A DNA stretch of 64,000 nucleotides from Hyposmocoma kahamanoa (GCF_003589595.1 NW_020653718.1:231143-295142); one strand, 5' to 3'; positions 46,381-56,640 are shown, counted from the stretch's first letter. Notes: generated by a model not told the origin, from the letters alone. Numbers and translations are program-made.

Positions 46381-46535
46381 TTTTTTTTATGATAGCAAGT
46401 TACGGAACGAACAAGTTGCCTGGTTGTAGTGCCACTCAGAGCTTTAAATCACAAAGATCTGAGGGGCAATGCCACTGCGGCCATCATCCTAAGATATAAG
46501 TTGAAAAGTCCCATGTGCGTGTAATTTCTTACTCT
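46381..46535 (-). repeat. R-A repeat, 3' half
   Basis: The minus-strand tail is taacttgctatcataaaaaa, with 'cctcagatctttgtgattta' and 'cacatgggacttttcaactt'. A short deletion lies between the cgtcccgtcac-like block and the 'gagtggcact' block. Confidence 0.8.
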
Positions 46536-46876
46536 TAAAATTTTGACTCGTTCTCGTTGTCAAAATTATAAAAGGAGGACGTGCTCATAGATCATCCTCA
46601 TGTAAAACTCAAACTTCACGTGATTTCGTATAGGCCATTTGGAGGTTAGTGTCTGGACTGTTTAGCAGGGAGTGTTTTCTAATACTGATTGTACTTTTAC
46701 ATTATAATTTTTTTTTGTTATACATAGGTTGTTATATATATTACATAAACAATATTTAAGAAGTAATTACAACATTTGAAAATGGAACTCTTTGGCTGTA
46801 GAATACAGTTTGTTTATTGACTATCACTTGTTTTTATATTGTGGCGTCATTTTAGAAATTGGTTGTCTACATCATC

Positions 46877-47960
46877 ATGGACTTAACTCGTGAAAATTTT
46901 CGTGATATGATTTTCTACGACTTTAAGTGTAATTTAACAGCTCAGCGGAGTTTCGCTCGGCTTTAAACTGCTTTTGGCGATGAAGCACCATGCAAGATGA
47001 CTATTTATAGCTGGTTTGCAGAATTCAAACGCGGTCGTGTGAATCTCAGTGACGAATTTCGTGATGGTCGCTCGTCCACTGCTGTGAACAACAAAAACAT
47101 CGATGCTGTGCGCCGTATCATCAAAACATACAGGCGTGTGACATACCATGAGATTCGGGCATCTTTAGGCATAGGCATGAGTCAAATACAATCAATACTA
47201 CACAAGTATTTGTGTGTGAAAAAGCTGTGCTCTCGGTGGATCCCACACAATTTGACTGAGGCTCAAAAAACGGATCGCGTCACTTGGTATTGCACCAGAT
47301 TGGCGCCATGCTTACCAGATTCAACGAAGGGGCGTCAAATTTGATGTGGGACATGGTAACAGGTTACTATGTCGTGACAGGTGACGAAACATGGATTTAT
47401 AGTTACAATCTCAAAAGAAAGCAGCAATCGAGCGTATGGGTCTTTCGAGATGAGCCGAAACCAACCAAAGTGGTGCGCGTGTAAAGTGCCTCAAAGCGGA
47501 TGATTTCTTCTTTTTTTAATAAAACTGGTCATGTGGCTACTGTTGCTTTGGAGAATTATTGTACCGTGAATAGTGATTGGTACACGACCATTTGTTTGCC
47601 GAAAGTCATTGACAAACTGCGTAAAAATAACCTTAAACGCCGTATCATCTTGCACCACGATAATGTCAGTTCTCACATGGCTAGACAGACAAATGAATTT
47701 TTGAAGGTGAACAACGTTGACCTTATGAGCCATCCCGCGTACAGCCTCGACCTGACACCTTGTGACTTTTATTTATTTCCAAACCAGCCTTTAGTATTTA
47801 AGAACCAGTTACGCGGTCAACGATTTTCATCACCTGAAGAGGCTGTCGAAGAGTATGAAAAATATGTTTCAGAGATGTCACGGAGGAGTGGCATAATTGT
47901 TTTCAAAATTGGTTCATTCGTATGAAAAAGCACATTAACGCTAACGGAGAATATTTTTAG
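46877..47960 (+). pseudogene. mariner transposase (DD34D), inactivated
   Basis: The frame from ATG 46877 reads MDLTRENFRDMIFYDFKCNL, a stop, then a helix-turn-helix region (FGDEAPCKMTIYSWFAEFKR). SIQSILHK-type DNA-binding and linker sequence follows, with WIPHNLTEAQK. After an insertion and frameshift near 47285 come the catalytic parts: VTGDETWIY (first Asp), ILHHDNVSSH (second Asp) and HPAYSLDLTPCDFYLFP (third Asp). Exactly 34 residues separate the second and third Asp, the mariner DD34D signature. A second stop lies at 47482, and a last frameshift near 47880 leads to WHNCFQNWFIRMKKHINANG, EYF and a stop. Length corresponds to the usual ~345 residues. Terminal inverted repeats were not found, so the element ends are unplaced. 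Confidence 0.93.
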
Positions 47961-48109
47961 AAACCATAAATTCATTACTGACCATTTATAGTATTTTTTT
48001 CTTATTCATTCCGAAAACTTACAGCGCGCCTCACGTACCCTTTTCATTTTCTACTTGTTAATAAATTTATGTGGACTGCGGCTTTTCTTTCTTTTCGCTA
48101 AGGCTGGGG

Positions 48110-48178
48110 CACATAGTTCCCTAAGATGGCCGTAGTTCCCTGGACGAACTCTTTCACAACAGCTCTACTGCTTCTTTA
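48110..48178 (-). repeat. R-A 5' fragment
   Basis: The minus strand reads agcagtagagctgttgtgaa, then agagttcgtccagggaacta. This is the first 60 bp of R-A only. Confidence 0.7.
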
Positions 48179-48180
48179 GC

Positions 48181-48490
48181 AGTATTTTGCTATGGCAGCT
48201 AACCACCCTGCGTTTCCCGCGCGCCTAACACCGCAATTTTTTCTCATCGCCGTCCGGCCTCGTTCCCGTGAAATTACAAAACCGCCGACCGCCGTTGAAG
48301 GTACGAAACACGCCGAGGGGATTCTTTACCGCATGTAATCATCCTAAGAACAACAAGATGGGATAACGAGACTTTTAAGGGTTCTTTTCACCCGCTCGGT
48401 ACTAATCATAACAAACAAACCTTAACATTCACTCTCGAAAATTAATTGTTACCTATTAAAATTGGTAAATCTATGGCACGGAGGCGAAAC
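48181..48490. other. GC-richer patch, unassigned
   Basis: The part 48200-48330 is richer in C and G than the surroundings (for example cgtttcccgcgcgcctaaca). I see neither promoter motifs nor a long frame. Confidence 0.4.
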
Positions 48491-48496
48491 CCAATA

Positions 48497-48875
48497 AGTT
48501 TTATAACATTAAGTGACGGGACGAACTAGTTGTGTGACTAATAAGTAAGCCATATGCCTGTCTATAACAGTTGCAGTGTCACTCAGAGCTTTAAATCGCA
48601 ACAATCTAAAGGGCACTACTACTGCGTTCGTCACCCTGAGGCATAAGTTGACAAGTCCCATGTGCCTGTAATTTCTAAATCTAAACTTGAAATGAAATAA
48701 ATGATTATTATTTTTATTATTTTTATTATTTTTATTATTTTTATTATTTTTATTATTTTTATTATTCTTCAAAACCGAAACACAGCAATGCTGATATTAC
48801 TGCTTGGCGGCAGAAATAGCTAAGGTGTCCGTGATTCTTCGGACGAACTCTTTCACAAGGAGCTCTACTGCTACT
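48497..48875 (-). repeat. R-A repeat split by a microsatellite-tailed insertion
   Basis: The minus-strand R-A is complete at both ends (gtagcagtagagctccttgt at 48873 and cacttaatgttataaaac at 48497). It is interrupted at about 48677-48766 by a short piece (seen on plus as taaatctaaacttgaaatga, aataaatgat) plus a 9-bp tandem repeat. The piece looks like the A-rich tail of another retroelement inserted into R-A. Confidence 0.82.
48703..48766 (+). repeat. 9-bp tandem repeat (attattttt)n
   Basis: About seven consecutive attattttt units form a clean minisatellite inside the R-A copy, probably expanded from a retroelement tail. Confidence 0.93.
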
Positions 48876-48879
48876 TCTA

Positions 48880-49375
48880 TTATTTATTACACTAAAACAT
48901 ATTCTCTATCCCAATTACACTAACAAGTATACTTACATTCATTCATATGCACTCACCATATCGAATAGGTTATTTTAAATGCACTATTTTTACAATTTAT
49001 TATTTGGTTGTAATTTATTCATGAGTATACATATTAATAGGGCCATTAGGGCGCCTACTGCAGTGATATTTATACGCACAGTACAACAAATAGGTCAGCA
49101 CAACAAATACATGGCCCCCAGTTCCCGGCCGCTCTGTTAATCCTGGTCATGGTAGCGGCCATGATAACGGCGGGGCAGGGGGTGCTAGAAATCACCGGGT
49201 TACCTCAGGCTACCTCAAATAACTGACACTGAACTGACCCTGACAACGTTTGACGTTCGATATGTTGGTTTCATCGCAATATTTTCCTTTACAGTTAGCG
49301 AGAGGAAATACTACTAAATAAAAATAGGAAACGTCACAGGGAATCGAACCGTTCATCTCTCATTTGAAAAGTTTT
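48880..49375. other. No feature recognised; GC-richer 49080-49250
   Basis: The patch at 49080-49250 (ccccagttcccggccgctct and onward) may be old LINE sequence, but no motif is secure. Confidence 0.4.
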
Positions 49376-49379
49376 CGAC

Positions 49380-49512
49380 AACCTCCGTGGTCGAGTGGCT
49401 TGCACACCGGTTTTCATGGTGTCGCCATCTCTGAGGTCCCAGGCTCAATCACCGTCCGGGCCAATGTAGAAAAAGCAACTTTTCTATATTGTCTCGGGTC
49501 TGGGTGTTTGTA
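49380..49512 (+). repeat. SINE-C copy, 3' truncated
   Basis: The head cctccgtggtcgagtggctt contains box A, ggctcaatcacc is a mutated box B, and the body stops after gtctcgggtctgggtgtttg at 49512. Confidence 0.8.
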
Positions 49513-49591
49513 GAGCGCGTGATTTCTATGCGAGAATAGCAGTATCTCGCTCTTTATGTCGCTCTCGCTCAAGTCGCGCCTTATCGTGCCC

Positions 49592-49778
49592 TACTGGTGA
49601 AATTACAGGCACATGGAACTCGTCAACTTATGTCTCAGGGCGACGGACGCAGTAGCGGTGCCCCTGAAATCTTTACGATTAAAGCTCTAATTGGCACTGC
49701 AATTGTTATGGATACGCGTGTCACTTACCACCAGGTGTACGACTTGTTCGTCCCGTCGCTTGGTATTATAAAAGAGCA
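49592..49778 (+). repeat. R-A repeat, 3' half
   Basis: It starts at ctggtgaaattacaggcaca and continues through tgcccctgaaatctttacga to cttggtattataaaag. Confidence 0.85.
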
Positions 49779-49917
49779 ATGTATATTATTTCCCTTACTT
49801 ACTTAACTTACTTGTAATTTATATTTAAATTAATTCAAAGAATAGGCGACAACGAATTCCCACCCTTGATGAAATAAGGACGCATATACAAAATGATACC
49901 GACTTTAAAATCAGATT

Positions 49918-50124
49918 TTTTTTATAATACCAATTGACTGGACGAACAAGTCGTGCGCCTGGTGTTAAGCGACACGCCTATCCATAACAGTTGTAGTACC
50001 ACTCAGAGTTTTAAATCGCTAGATCTTAGAGGTACTGCCACTCACAATACTGCGTGGCGGCGGAAATAGGTAAGGTGGGAGTACTTTCCTGGACGAGCTC
50101 TTTCACAAGGAACTTTACTACTAA
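49918..50124 (-). repeat. R-A repeat with central deletion
   Basis: On the minus strand both ends are present (gtagtaaagttccttgtgaa and caattggtattataaaaaa), but the middle with the 'ggcacatgggacttgtcaac' block is gone. Confidence 0.85.
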
Positions 50125-50167
50125 CACATTTTTGGTTACAGGACATTGTCTGGGGCATTCTCGATTG

Positions 50168-50205
50168 TTTTTTTTATGTGGCGGGACGAACAAGTCATGC
50201 GGCTG
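50168..50205 (-). repeat. R-A tail fragment
   Basis: The minus strand reads gcatgacttgttcgtcccgc, then cacataaaaaaaa. Only the last ~35 bp of the family are present. Confidence 0.6.
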
Positions 50206-50209
50206 AGGG

Positions 50210-50585
50210 CAAGATTTATTTTTAAATAGCAGAGTTAGAAAATTTTACATACACATAATTTGTTTTAAGTAGTTCGTATTATAAACACTACTTACTTATA
50301 GTCACCGGCTTTATAATATACCAAGTATACGAATTGATATCTTTTTCCCTCTTGTGTCGTGCTTTTAGAGATAATACAATCCTGTAACGTCGCTTCATAT
50401 AAGCGCAGTTTCATCCTTTTTCCGAAATTACCTCATGAAACTCAATGACATTCAGGCGATACGATCTATAGCGACTAAATATTCAGGATCGTGGTTTATA
50501 AGTTAATTTATATACTTTCAAAATTACGTAACCGGAAAGAGTTGTAATATGTTAACAAAAATTTACGCAAACTTTCCTATAGAGT
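50210..50585. other. No feature recognised
   Basis: This AT-rich stretch contains no gene or repeat I can name. Confidence 0.4.
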
Positions 50586-50589
50586 AGAA

Positions 50590-50705
50590 AATCTTTTTTT
50601 TTTACATAAAAGAAAAATCGAACACAAAAAAATTCATTTCATCCGGCTGGACTCGGACCAGCGCCCTCACCATATAGTGCCTGACGCACTCCAAACTGAT
50701 CTGCC
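50590..50705 (-). repeat. SINE-H fragment with tRNA-like part
   Basis: The minus strand has cagatcagtttggagtgcgt (box A region), cgctggtccgagtccagccg (box B region) and gtgttcgatttttcttttat. It matches the tRNA part and adjoining 3' module of 54340-54480. Confidence 0.65.
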
Positions 50706-50770
50706 GTCCATTAACTAAAACGCTAAGTGACATATGGTCAGTGGTGTTAAAGTTAGTGTCGTTTTTATTG

Positions 50771-51118
50771 GAGCGCGCCATGATCGGCATCACCCTTGTA
50801 GACCGAGTTCTGAATGTTGAGATCCGACGACAGACGAAAGTCAAGGATGCTAGAATTCGGATCGTGAAACGTAAATGGAGCTGGGCGGAACACCTAGCAA
50901 GGTAAGGTGATGACAGGTGGAGCAAGACATCGACTGATTGGTGGCCGAGAATGAGCAAAAGAAGCGTCGGGCGCCCTGTTGCAAGATGGGTCGCCGACAT
51001 AGTACGCAACCCAGGGCGTCCATGGATGCGGCTAGCATGGGACCGTGGTCGATGGCCCAAACTTCGGGTAGCCTATACCCAGCAGTGGGTAGAATCAGGC
51101 TGTGGATGATGATGATGA
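50771..51118 (+). pseudogene. RTE LINE C-terminal region
   Basis: A 113-codon frame with one internal stop starts ERAMIGITLVDRVLNVEIRR and continues QTKVKD, KRKWSWAEHLAR, a stop, GDDRW, KRSVGRPVARWVADIVRNPG and DRGRWPKLRVAYTQQWVE, ending with a stop at 51107-51109 and a (gat)n tail. This is the C-terminal region of RTE-type endonuclease/reverse-transcriptase proteins (ERAML.V.L.D..RN..IR..T.V.D ... GRP..RW.DDI ... DR..W......Y.QQW). It lies after the catalytic palm, so only the tail third of the protein is present. It appears fairly young: one nonsense change in 113 codons. Confidence 0.88.
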
Positions 51119-51119
51119 A

Positions 51120-51285
51120 AGTTGGTTAATGTATCAGATATAGCGTTACCTACCCCAATGATGCTTAGCTAAATTAACTTTAAACAATTTCAATGCTATA
51201 AAACTGGGTTATAGTTTTTTATGATATCTCAAAAATGATTTTATATAAGTTAACATGCTGGCAGTGATCTGCAGAACGAACCAGT
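51120..51285. other. No feature recognised
   Basis: This is a short AT-rich gap between the RTE tail and a SINE-H fragment. Confidence 0.4.
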
Positions 51286-51287
51286 AC

Positions 51288-51385
51288 TTACGACTTTTTT
51301 ATTTGCTTGTTACAGATCTTTGTTTTTGGTTTTTAACGACTTTTTGCTGTAGCGCCATCTGTGAGAAATCTATGACAGTTTTTTA
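51288..51385 (-). repeat. SINE-H 5'-module fragment
   Basis: The plus strand reads agatctttgtttttggtttt, taacgactttttgctgtagc and gccatctgtgagaaatctat, matching 54500-54570. Confidence 0.7.
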
Positions 51386-51389
51386 TAAA

Positions 51390-52400
51390 CTTAATAATAC
51401 AATATTTTTTTATTTTCAAGCCTGCTCGAAAATGTTTGTATTACTTTCACAAAACTAAATTCGTCATTTATGGACCGTGCGACGTCTTCTCGGCCAAGGC
51501 CTGCAAAGTAAGCATGAAAACCCAGTACTCCAAACTTTTAAATTCCAACAATTAACTATGTAAACAGGCAAAAGAAAAACCCATACAGCCAACTGCCCTG
51601 TGTTCGTAATTGTGAGAATTAAAAATACCTACCTGTACCGCTTTCTTTAAAAAAAAGAGAAAGGCGGTAAATTAATCGGAAGTACTTTGGTATTCTTTTC
51701 TGTTTGTTTGTCTTTTTGTATTTTCATTGCAAAAATCTTTGCAGTTTCTAGCAGCAAGTTCTAGTGAGAGGACCGATACCGAAAATACAGTGATGGATTG
51801 TGTGCCGCCTAATTAAAAACATGAGGCAACATTAGACAAATGTCAATTACCACTTTTAATATTAATTAATATTTATTTACTTTGTCTATCATAAATCTTT
51901 CTTTCTTTAGTCTTTTATTATTCCTTCATAATGTTTGAGAAAAACACAATACATACCTCGGCGGGAACGGGGATTCCTTGACTTCTACTAATACAAAACC
52001 TCGCTGATGCCAAATGCCTATTCGACTATCTACTTTTAATCCTTGCAAATGTAGCTTTACTTGTTAATTGCAATTTAAGTTACAGTAATTTACATTAGCA
52101 AATAATTTACAAATGCCTAACTTTATGTTAATTTCTGAACACAACGGAATATTTTTCTGTAGATTACGGAAAACAATGACTTTAGGCGAAATTTTAAATT
52201 TCTTATATTATACCCTGAGCGGTGGAAGTACGGTTGATTTTCGATTTTGAGAGGTCGATGGCGCAATTCACTGCGGCAACACGTACCAATGTCTTTTAAT
52301 TTCGAAGCTAGTACGTTCATACATTTGTGAATATTTAGTAGCAACACTCCTCGCCAATAGTGATGAAAAATATCTCGAACTTTGTGAAGTCGTTCGTGTA
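51390..52400. other. No feature recognised
   Basis: AT-rich, with no gene or repeat family I can support. Confidence 0.4.
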
Positions 52401-52404
52401 GGTA

Positions 52405-52457
52405 TATTACTTATCACCAGGTGCACTTGTTCATTCCGTCACTTAATATAAAAAAAT
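52405..52457 (+). repeat. R-A 3'-end fragment
   Basis: The sequence attacttatcaccaggtgca, then cttgttcattccgtcactta and atataaaaaa is the last ~50 bp of R-A. Confidence 0.7.
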
Positions 52458-52467
52458 GTCGAAGATG

Positions 52468-52545
52468 GTTCACAACTCCTGGAAAATGTGTGGTATACAA
52501 TGAACCAGCGTGATGGACTATAGGATAAACTCTTCCTCTTTTCTT
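52468..52545 (+). repeat. SINE-S fragment
   Basis: The parts gttcacaactcctggaaaat and gtgatggactataggataaa, then ctcttcctctttt, correspond to the body block of SINE-S at 21300-21390. Confidence 0.5.
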
Positions 52546-52894
52546 CTTAAATTAGACTATTTTTACACTTCTGTTATATAATTTGAACGTTTATCAAACT
52601 ATGAAAGACTTAATGTGGCTCGCTCTCGGTTAGGACTATCCCCTTACCCGCCGTTAGTTCCAAAATTAATTATCTTACCAAATAATAGATTAGGTGTTCC
52701 TTAAAACCTCTGTCTTCCTAGAATTTGACACGCGTAAATGCGAGGTTCTATTATAACCTTTTTGCGAGACTATTTTGTACTATTATGACTTTGTATAGTC
52801 ACAATGGTGAAAATAAGATTTGCAGTGTTAATCTATTTTGGTTTTAATTGGAATTATTATGAATTTTTTTAGGTATTAGTACAAAGATTATGAA

Positions 52895-53160
52895 ATATTT
52901 TCTTCTACCGTATGGGACTTGAACTCATGATCACGCACTGTATCGTAGCGCTGCTCCATACAACTGAGCTACAGGTCGAGTTATCGAAATTCTCCACTAT
53001 ATTTTGTTATAGATCCTTGTATTGATTTTTTTGGCATTTAGCGCCGCTAGTCATATCTAGTGAGAGATTTTAGAACTTTCCCATCGTATATAATTTTTTC
53101 TATGTATTCGTTCTATGGATTAATAATCATAACAAAACTAGTGGAGAAATCTCACAAAAA
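52895..53160. repeat. SINE-H pieces: tRNA and 5' module (-), then 3' end (+)
   Basis: At 52905-52980 an antisense tRNA-like sequence (cttgaactcatg as box B antisense; ctgctccatacaactgagct as box A antisense) is followed by a diverged 5' module with agcgccgctagtcatatcta. At 53095-53160 a sense 3' module follows (attaataatcataacaaaac, tagtggagaaatctcacaaa). Either two units lie tail to tail or one rearranged unit remains. Confidence 0.55.
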
Positions 53161-53186
53161 ATCACAATAGATATAGATAAACTCTT

Positions 53187-53830
53187 TATTTCACGTCTAA
53201 TTTGAACTTCGACAGATACATTGAATCCATGGCCAAAAATACAGCAAGGAAGCTTGGCATCCTTTCCAGGGTGAAGCGTTACTTTACACCGGGAAATTTT
53301 CTTCAGCTGTACCAAGCACAAGTCCGATCGTGTAAGGAGTAATGCTGCCACCTTTGGGATGACTCTGCTACATACTAACTGGCCACTTTGGATTCAATTG
53401 ACAACCGTGTCAAGAGTGCGTAGTGGAGGCGAAGCTGCAGAGCCTGGAACACCGCCGTAAAGTTGCCTGCTTATCGGTATTTTACAGAATATATCGCGGA
53501 GAGTGTGCGATGGAATTACACGATTTATTTCCGCCTTTCCATCACCAAGGGACTAGGTCTAGGCTTGGGTTCCACCCCTATGTTGTGGATATTCCAAAGA
53601 TTCGCACGAAGCGTTACGGTTCCACATTTATATGGCGAGCGGCTATGGAGTGGAATTCCCCGCCTACAGACTTGTTCCTTGAACGTTATAACCTGGGCCT
53701 TTTGAAGGCGAGAGTGAATAGGCATTATTGCGGTGTGCATGCTCCATCGTCGACCTCATCGTCACTTTTCAATAGGTGAGATGGAGGTCAAACGCGCCCT
53801 TATATTTTATATAAAAATCATCACATAAAT
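53187..53830 (+). pseudogene. CR1-like LINE C-terminus with 3' tail
   Basis: The first part (53190-53350) reads ESMAKNTARKLGILSRVKRY, then FTPGNFLQLYQAQVRSC, followed by frame breaks. Then 53423-53779 is open: KLQSLEHRRKVACLSVFYRI, YRGECAMELHDLFPP, RTKRYGSTFIWRAAMEWNSP and LKARVNRHYCGVHAPSS. This is the recognised end of a lepidopteran CR1/Jockey-group LINE (LEHRRKV..L.VFYRI..GEC..EL..LIPP...RTKR...SF..R...EWNSLP). The 3' tail ggtgagatggaggtcaaacg and cgcccttatattttatataa follows. Catalytic parts are absent. Confidence 0.87.
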
Positions 53831-54049
53831 GACACAAATACAAAGTAAAAACATTAAATAAAAACATTTTTGTCATAGTAGTGAAATGACGCTGCCTCAT
53901 TGATTATATTATTTGTAACAATTAAGGTACAATGGTAGTAGACAGCCAGCTGACGAAAATTCAAGAAGACTCAAATACACTGACATTTTTAAAGTGTAAT
54001 ATAGGTATTAAATTTGTGTTTATTGAGACTTTGTTGCGCCTATAATTTA

Positions 54050-54330
54050 TTATTAATCGACTTCAAAAAAGGGAGGAGGTTCTCAATTCGACTGCATTTT
54101 TGTGTGTGTACATTAAGCGATTACTCCGTCATTCGTGTACCGACTTCGATAATTCCATTTGGTTGTATAAGTTTTTGTAATTTTAAGGGGTATCTCAGTC
54201 GTCGCCATTCAAACGTGAAGAAAATATTGTACCTCTAAGGGTGGCAAATTAGACGATGAATCCGGTTTGTTTGGAGTTCACCCATTTTCCGTTTACCGAT
54301 TTCAATAAAACTTGACAAAAATATGTTATT
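54050..54330 (+). repeat. Family E copy, distal variant
   Basis: It begins cgacttcaaaaaagggagga and gttctcaattcgactgcatt, passes aagcgattactccgtcattc and ctctaagggtggcaaattag, and ends acgatgaatccggtttgttt and ttcaataaaacttgacaaaa. It leads straight into SINE-H. Confidence 0.83.
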
Positions 54331-54339
54331 CTACAATTT

Positions 54340-54650
54340 TTTTTTATGTAAAAATGTTATTCAGAAAAAACACTCAGAAAAAATTTCTTCGATCCGGTCG
54401 GATTCGAACCGACGTCTTCTTGCATACCGTGCCAGACGCTATACCAACTAAGCCGCGGAACGAACCAACGGACCTCACGAATTTTTCTATGTGCTTGCGT
54501 CGTGTCTTTGTACTTGGTCTTTCAACGACTTTTTAGTCGTAGCGCCATCTATGAGAAATCTATTACAGATTTATCACCCAGTTAGTACCTTTACAGCTAC
54601 CAGTCCTGGCGAGAGATGTCGCTATTCACTGTATTAATTAAACATTATTA
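54340..54650 (-). repeat. SINE-H copy with best tRNA-like core
   Basis: The minus strand carries ggcttagttggtatagcgtc (box A region tagttggtatagcg) and gtcggttcgaatccgaccgg (box B ggttcgaatcc, with its stem gtcgg/ccgac intact). The 5' module upstream includes tagatttctcatagatggcg and actaaaaagtcgttgaaaga. The 3' module is short (tttttctgagtgttttttct). The tRNA-like part could pass for a degenerate tRNA gene, but its lower stems do not close well. Confidence 0.72.
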
Positions 54651-54659
54651 ATTATATTT

Positions 54660-54850
54660 AATAAAAATGTTATTATTCTCAATATCCAATCACCCGTGTG
54701 CGCCCTGTGTTTTCTCTTTCATGTCTTTGTATTTGTTCCCGCATGCAATAGAGAGTACATGTTATGTTGTTGATACTGAACTCGATCTGCATTGACGTAG
54801 TAAACCGCCAGTGAATGTTATAGATTTCGCCCTTAGGCTAAATCAAATAG
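54660..54850. other. No feature recognised
   Basis: Short unassigned stretch. Confidence 0.4.
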
Positions 54851-54853
54851 GCC

Positions 54854-55090
54854 TGTGTAGTAGACATATTTAATAGCAAGATAATTGATGTATTGAGATT
54901 GACCGTGCTTGGCCGCTGAGTCACTTGCAGTCGTAATCGATGACGTATCGTCAATTTACAACAAGTTTGTATTGAGTTATTACAATTTAATGTAAAATGT
55001 AGCAGTAGAGCTTCTTGTGAAAGAGTTCGTCCAGGAACGTACTGTTATCTCTCCTATTTCTACCGCCAAGCAGTAACGTGAGCATTTTTT
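54854..55090 (+). repeat. R-A 5' part with the same upstream extension
   Basis: It contains gtgtagtagacatatttaat, tattgagattgaccgtgctt and ggccgctgagtcacttgcag, then gtagcagtagagcttcttgt and the core tatttctaccgccaagcagt. The 160-bp extension is nearly identical to 43932-44080. The copy stops at about 55085. Confidence 0.85.
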
Positions 55091-55091
55091 A

Positions 55092-55410
55092 ATCTTTATT
55101 TATTTAGAAACTTTTCGACTCATCCGAAGAACAGAGTCCGATGTGATAATACAGCGAAAATATGGCAAGCACATAATCTTGTAATTCAGAGTAAGCGCTA
55201 TCTATCGGTGTTTTCAGAATTTTTGTATCTTTTTTCGTATCGCAAATATAAAATCGAACAGCGGTTGATCTTGATATCCACAGCGAAGAACAACGAACGA
55301 ATTATACTATGTCCTAAGAATAAGAAGTCTTGCACATAGGTCTATGTTCTACAGATGAGTCGTTTTATATGACGTATACGTCAGTTCCATCGTAACCTAA
55401 ACTATTATTT
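55092..55410. other. No feature recognised
   Basis: Unassigned AT-rich sequence, without a frame or repeat I can name. Confidence 0.4.
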
Positions 55411-55414
55411 GCTA

Positions 55415-55580
55415 TGCTGGTCTGTCACGCAGAGGTCCCGGGGTCGATTCCCGGGAGAAATATTTGTATGGCCTACATTTATTTCTCTCGTGAGTTTGGA
55501 TGTAATTTGTGGTTGTCTATATGTGTGTCCATGGCACCCGCGACACAAGGTTGCACTGTGTGCATTATTTATTTATTACA
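55415..55580 (+). repeat. SINE-B copy, head and tail shortened
   Basis: It starts inside the tRNA part (tgctggtctgtcacgcagag), has box B as gggtcgattcc, a short deletion after it, and the standard body to ggcacccgcgacacaaggtt. The gtgcggggctatg segment is missing before the tail. Confidence 0.87.
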
Positions 55581-55584
55581 GTTT

Positions 55585-55825
55585 ACGTAATTGGGCGGTG
55601 CTGCTACAGAGTTGATAGAGAAATAGTAACAGTCTTTTTGCCCGTTTCGTATGGGGGTTACCAAGTATAAAATTCATAGCACCTACGGATGTTCGATTGA
55701 TATGCAGGTCTCTCATCAACACCGTCCTTTGTTGCTTGTACTCATTGATGCTTGTACTTAACACATTCCATTAACAAGTGATACACATCTTCTACTCTGT
55801 CTAACTCGCAATTTGGAGAATTGTT
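55585..55825 (-). pseudogene. LINE C-terminal fragment with Cys/His cluster
   Basis: On the minus strand the frame reads NSPNCELDRVEDVYHLLMEC, then VKYKHQ. After a frameshift it continues NEYKQQRTVLMRDLHINRTS, VGAMNFILGN and KRLLLFLYQL. The 'C......EDV.HLLMEC' pattern followed by '..ALMRDL' is the terminal domain of some R1/Jockey-group LINE proteins. It abuts SINE-B on the plus side. Confidence 0.68.
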
Positions 55826-55944
55826 TTTTTATGAAGAAATAAAAATTGTCAAATGATCCGGTTGTTGTTCTTAGCGCGACGACAACTTTTTTCTTCCATA
55901 GTCGCAATCTGCTTCAGTCAGCATCATTGCGTTTCGATTTAGAT

Positions 55945-56105
55945 GGGTGAGGGTGTTGGTGTAACTACAGGCACTTGGGACTTGTCAAATTATGTCTCAG
56001 GGTGACAGGCGCAATGGCAGTGCTCCTCAGATCTTTGTGATTTAAAGCTCAGAGTGGCACTGTAATTGCACGGCTTTTCGTTACGTGACTTGATATCATG
56101 AAAAA
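55945..56105 (+). repeat. R-A repeat, 3' half
   Basis: It runs from gggtgttggtgtaactacag through ggcagtgctcctcagatctt to cgtgacttgatatcatgaaa. Confidence 0.82.
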
Positions 56106-56109
56106 CAAG

Positions 56110-56465
56110 TTAATTATTTGTAATATTAATGCAAATCACCCTATTTTTCAATATATTTACAAAAGTTATTAATTTACATATATTATTTTTAATTTACCAA
56201 AGAACATCCCAATTTACGCTATATACTTTTTGCTAAATATTTAAAAAATATTAATTTTTACTAAATAAAATTTTTCAATCATAAGAGAATTAGAAATAAA
56301 TTAAGACATAGTAATAAACCGTAGATCCCGCATTTTTGTGTCTGTTACAACAGAGGAAATAATAGATCTAAAGAGGTACGGAGAAACCATCTTCCATGGA
56401 GAAAGGATTTTAAAAAATAATGGCCATTCGCAGCATCCTAGGTTAAAATAGTTTAATTTACAATG
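56110..56465. other. No feature recognised
   Basis: Very AT-rich (56100-56300), with no feature supported. Confidence 0.4.
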
Positions 56466-56469
56466 TGTA

Positions 56470-56546
56470 ACGGTAATGCTCACATTATTGTTTGGCGGCA
56501 GATGGCAATACTTCCCTGGACGAACAAGCAACTCTACTGCTACTAA
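56470..56546 (-). repeat. R-A 5' fragment
   Basis: The minus strand has gtagcagtagagttgcttgt, gtccagggaagtattgccat and ctgccgccaaacaataatgt, with small deletions. Confidence 0.75.
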
Positions 56547-56640
56547 GCTATCTCAGTCAGCCGTGACCATGAGATCTGTAAAGAGCCCGTAACGTGTTGA
56601 TTTGTTTGAAAAAAACAAATATACGCGATTTATGATTTAT

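Noticed and set aside
48509..48772. Minus frame with Asn-Asn-Lys repeats
   Set aside because: It is a translation of the 9-bp tandem repeat inside an R-A copy.
50602..51060. 152-codon minus frame
   Set aside because: It is the antisense of the RTE C-terminal relic and a SINE-H fragment.
54395..54470. Possible tRNA gene on the minus strand
   Set aside because: Boxes A and B are good, but acceptor and D stems do not close properly and the segment lies inside SINE-H, so a SINE origin is far likelier.
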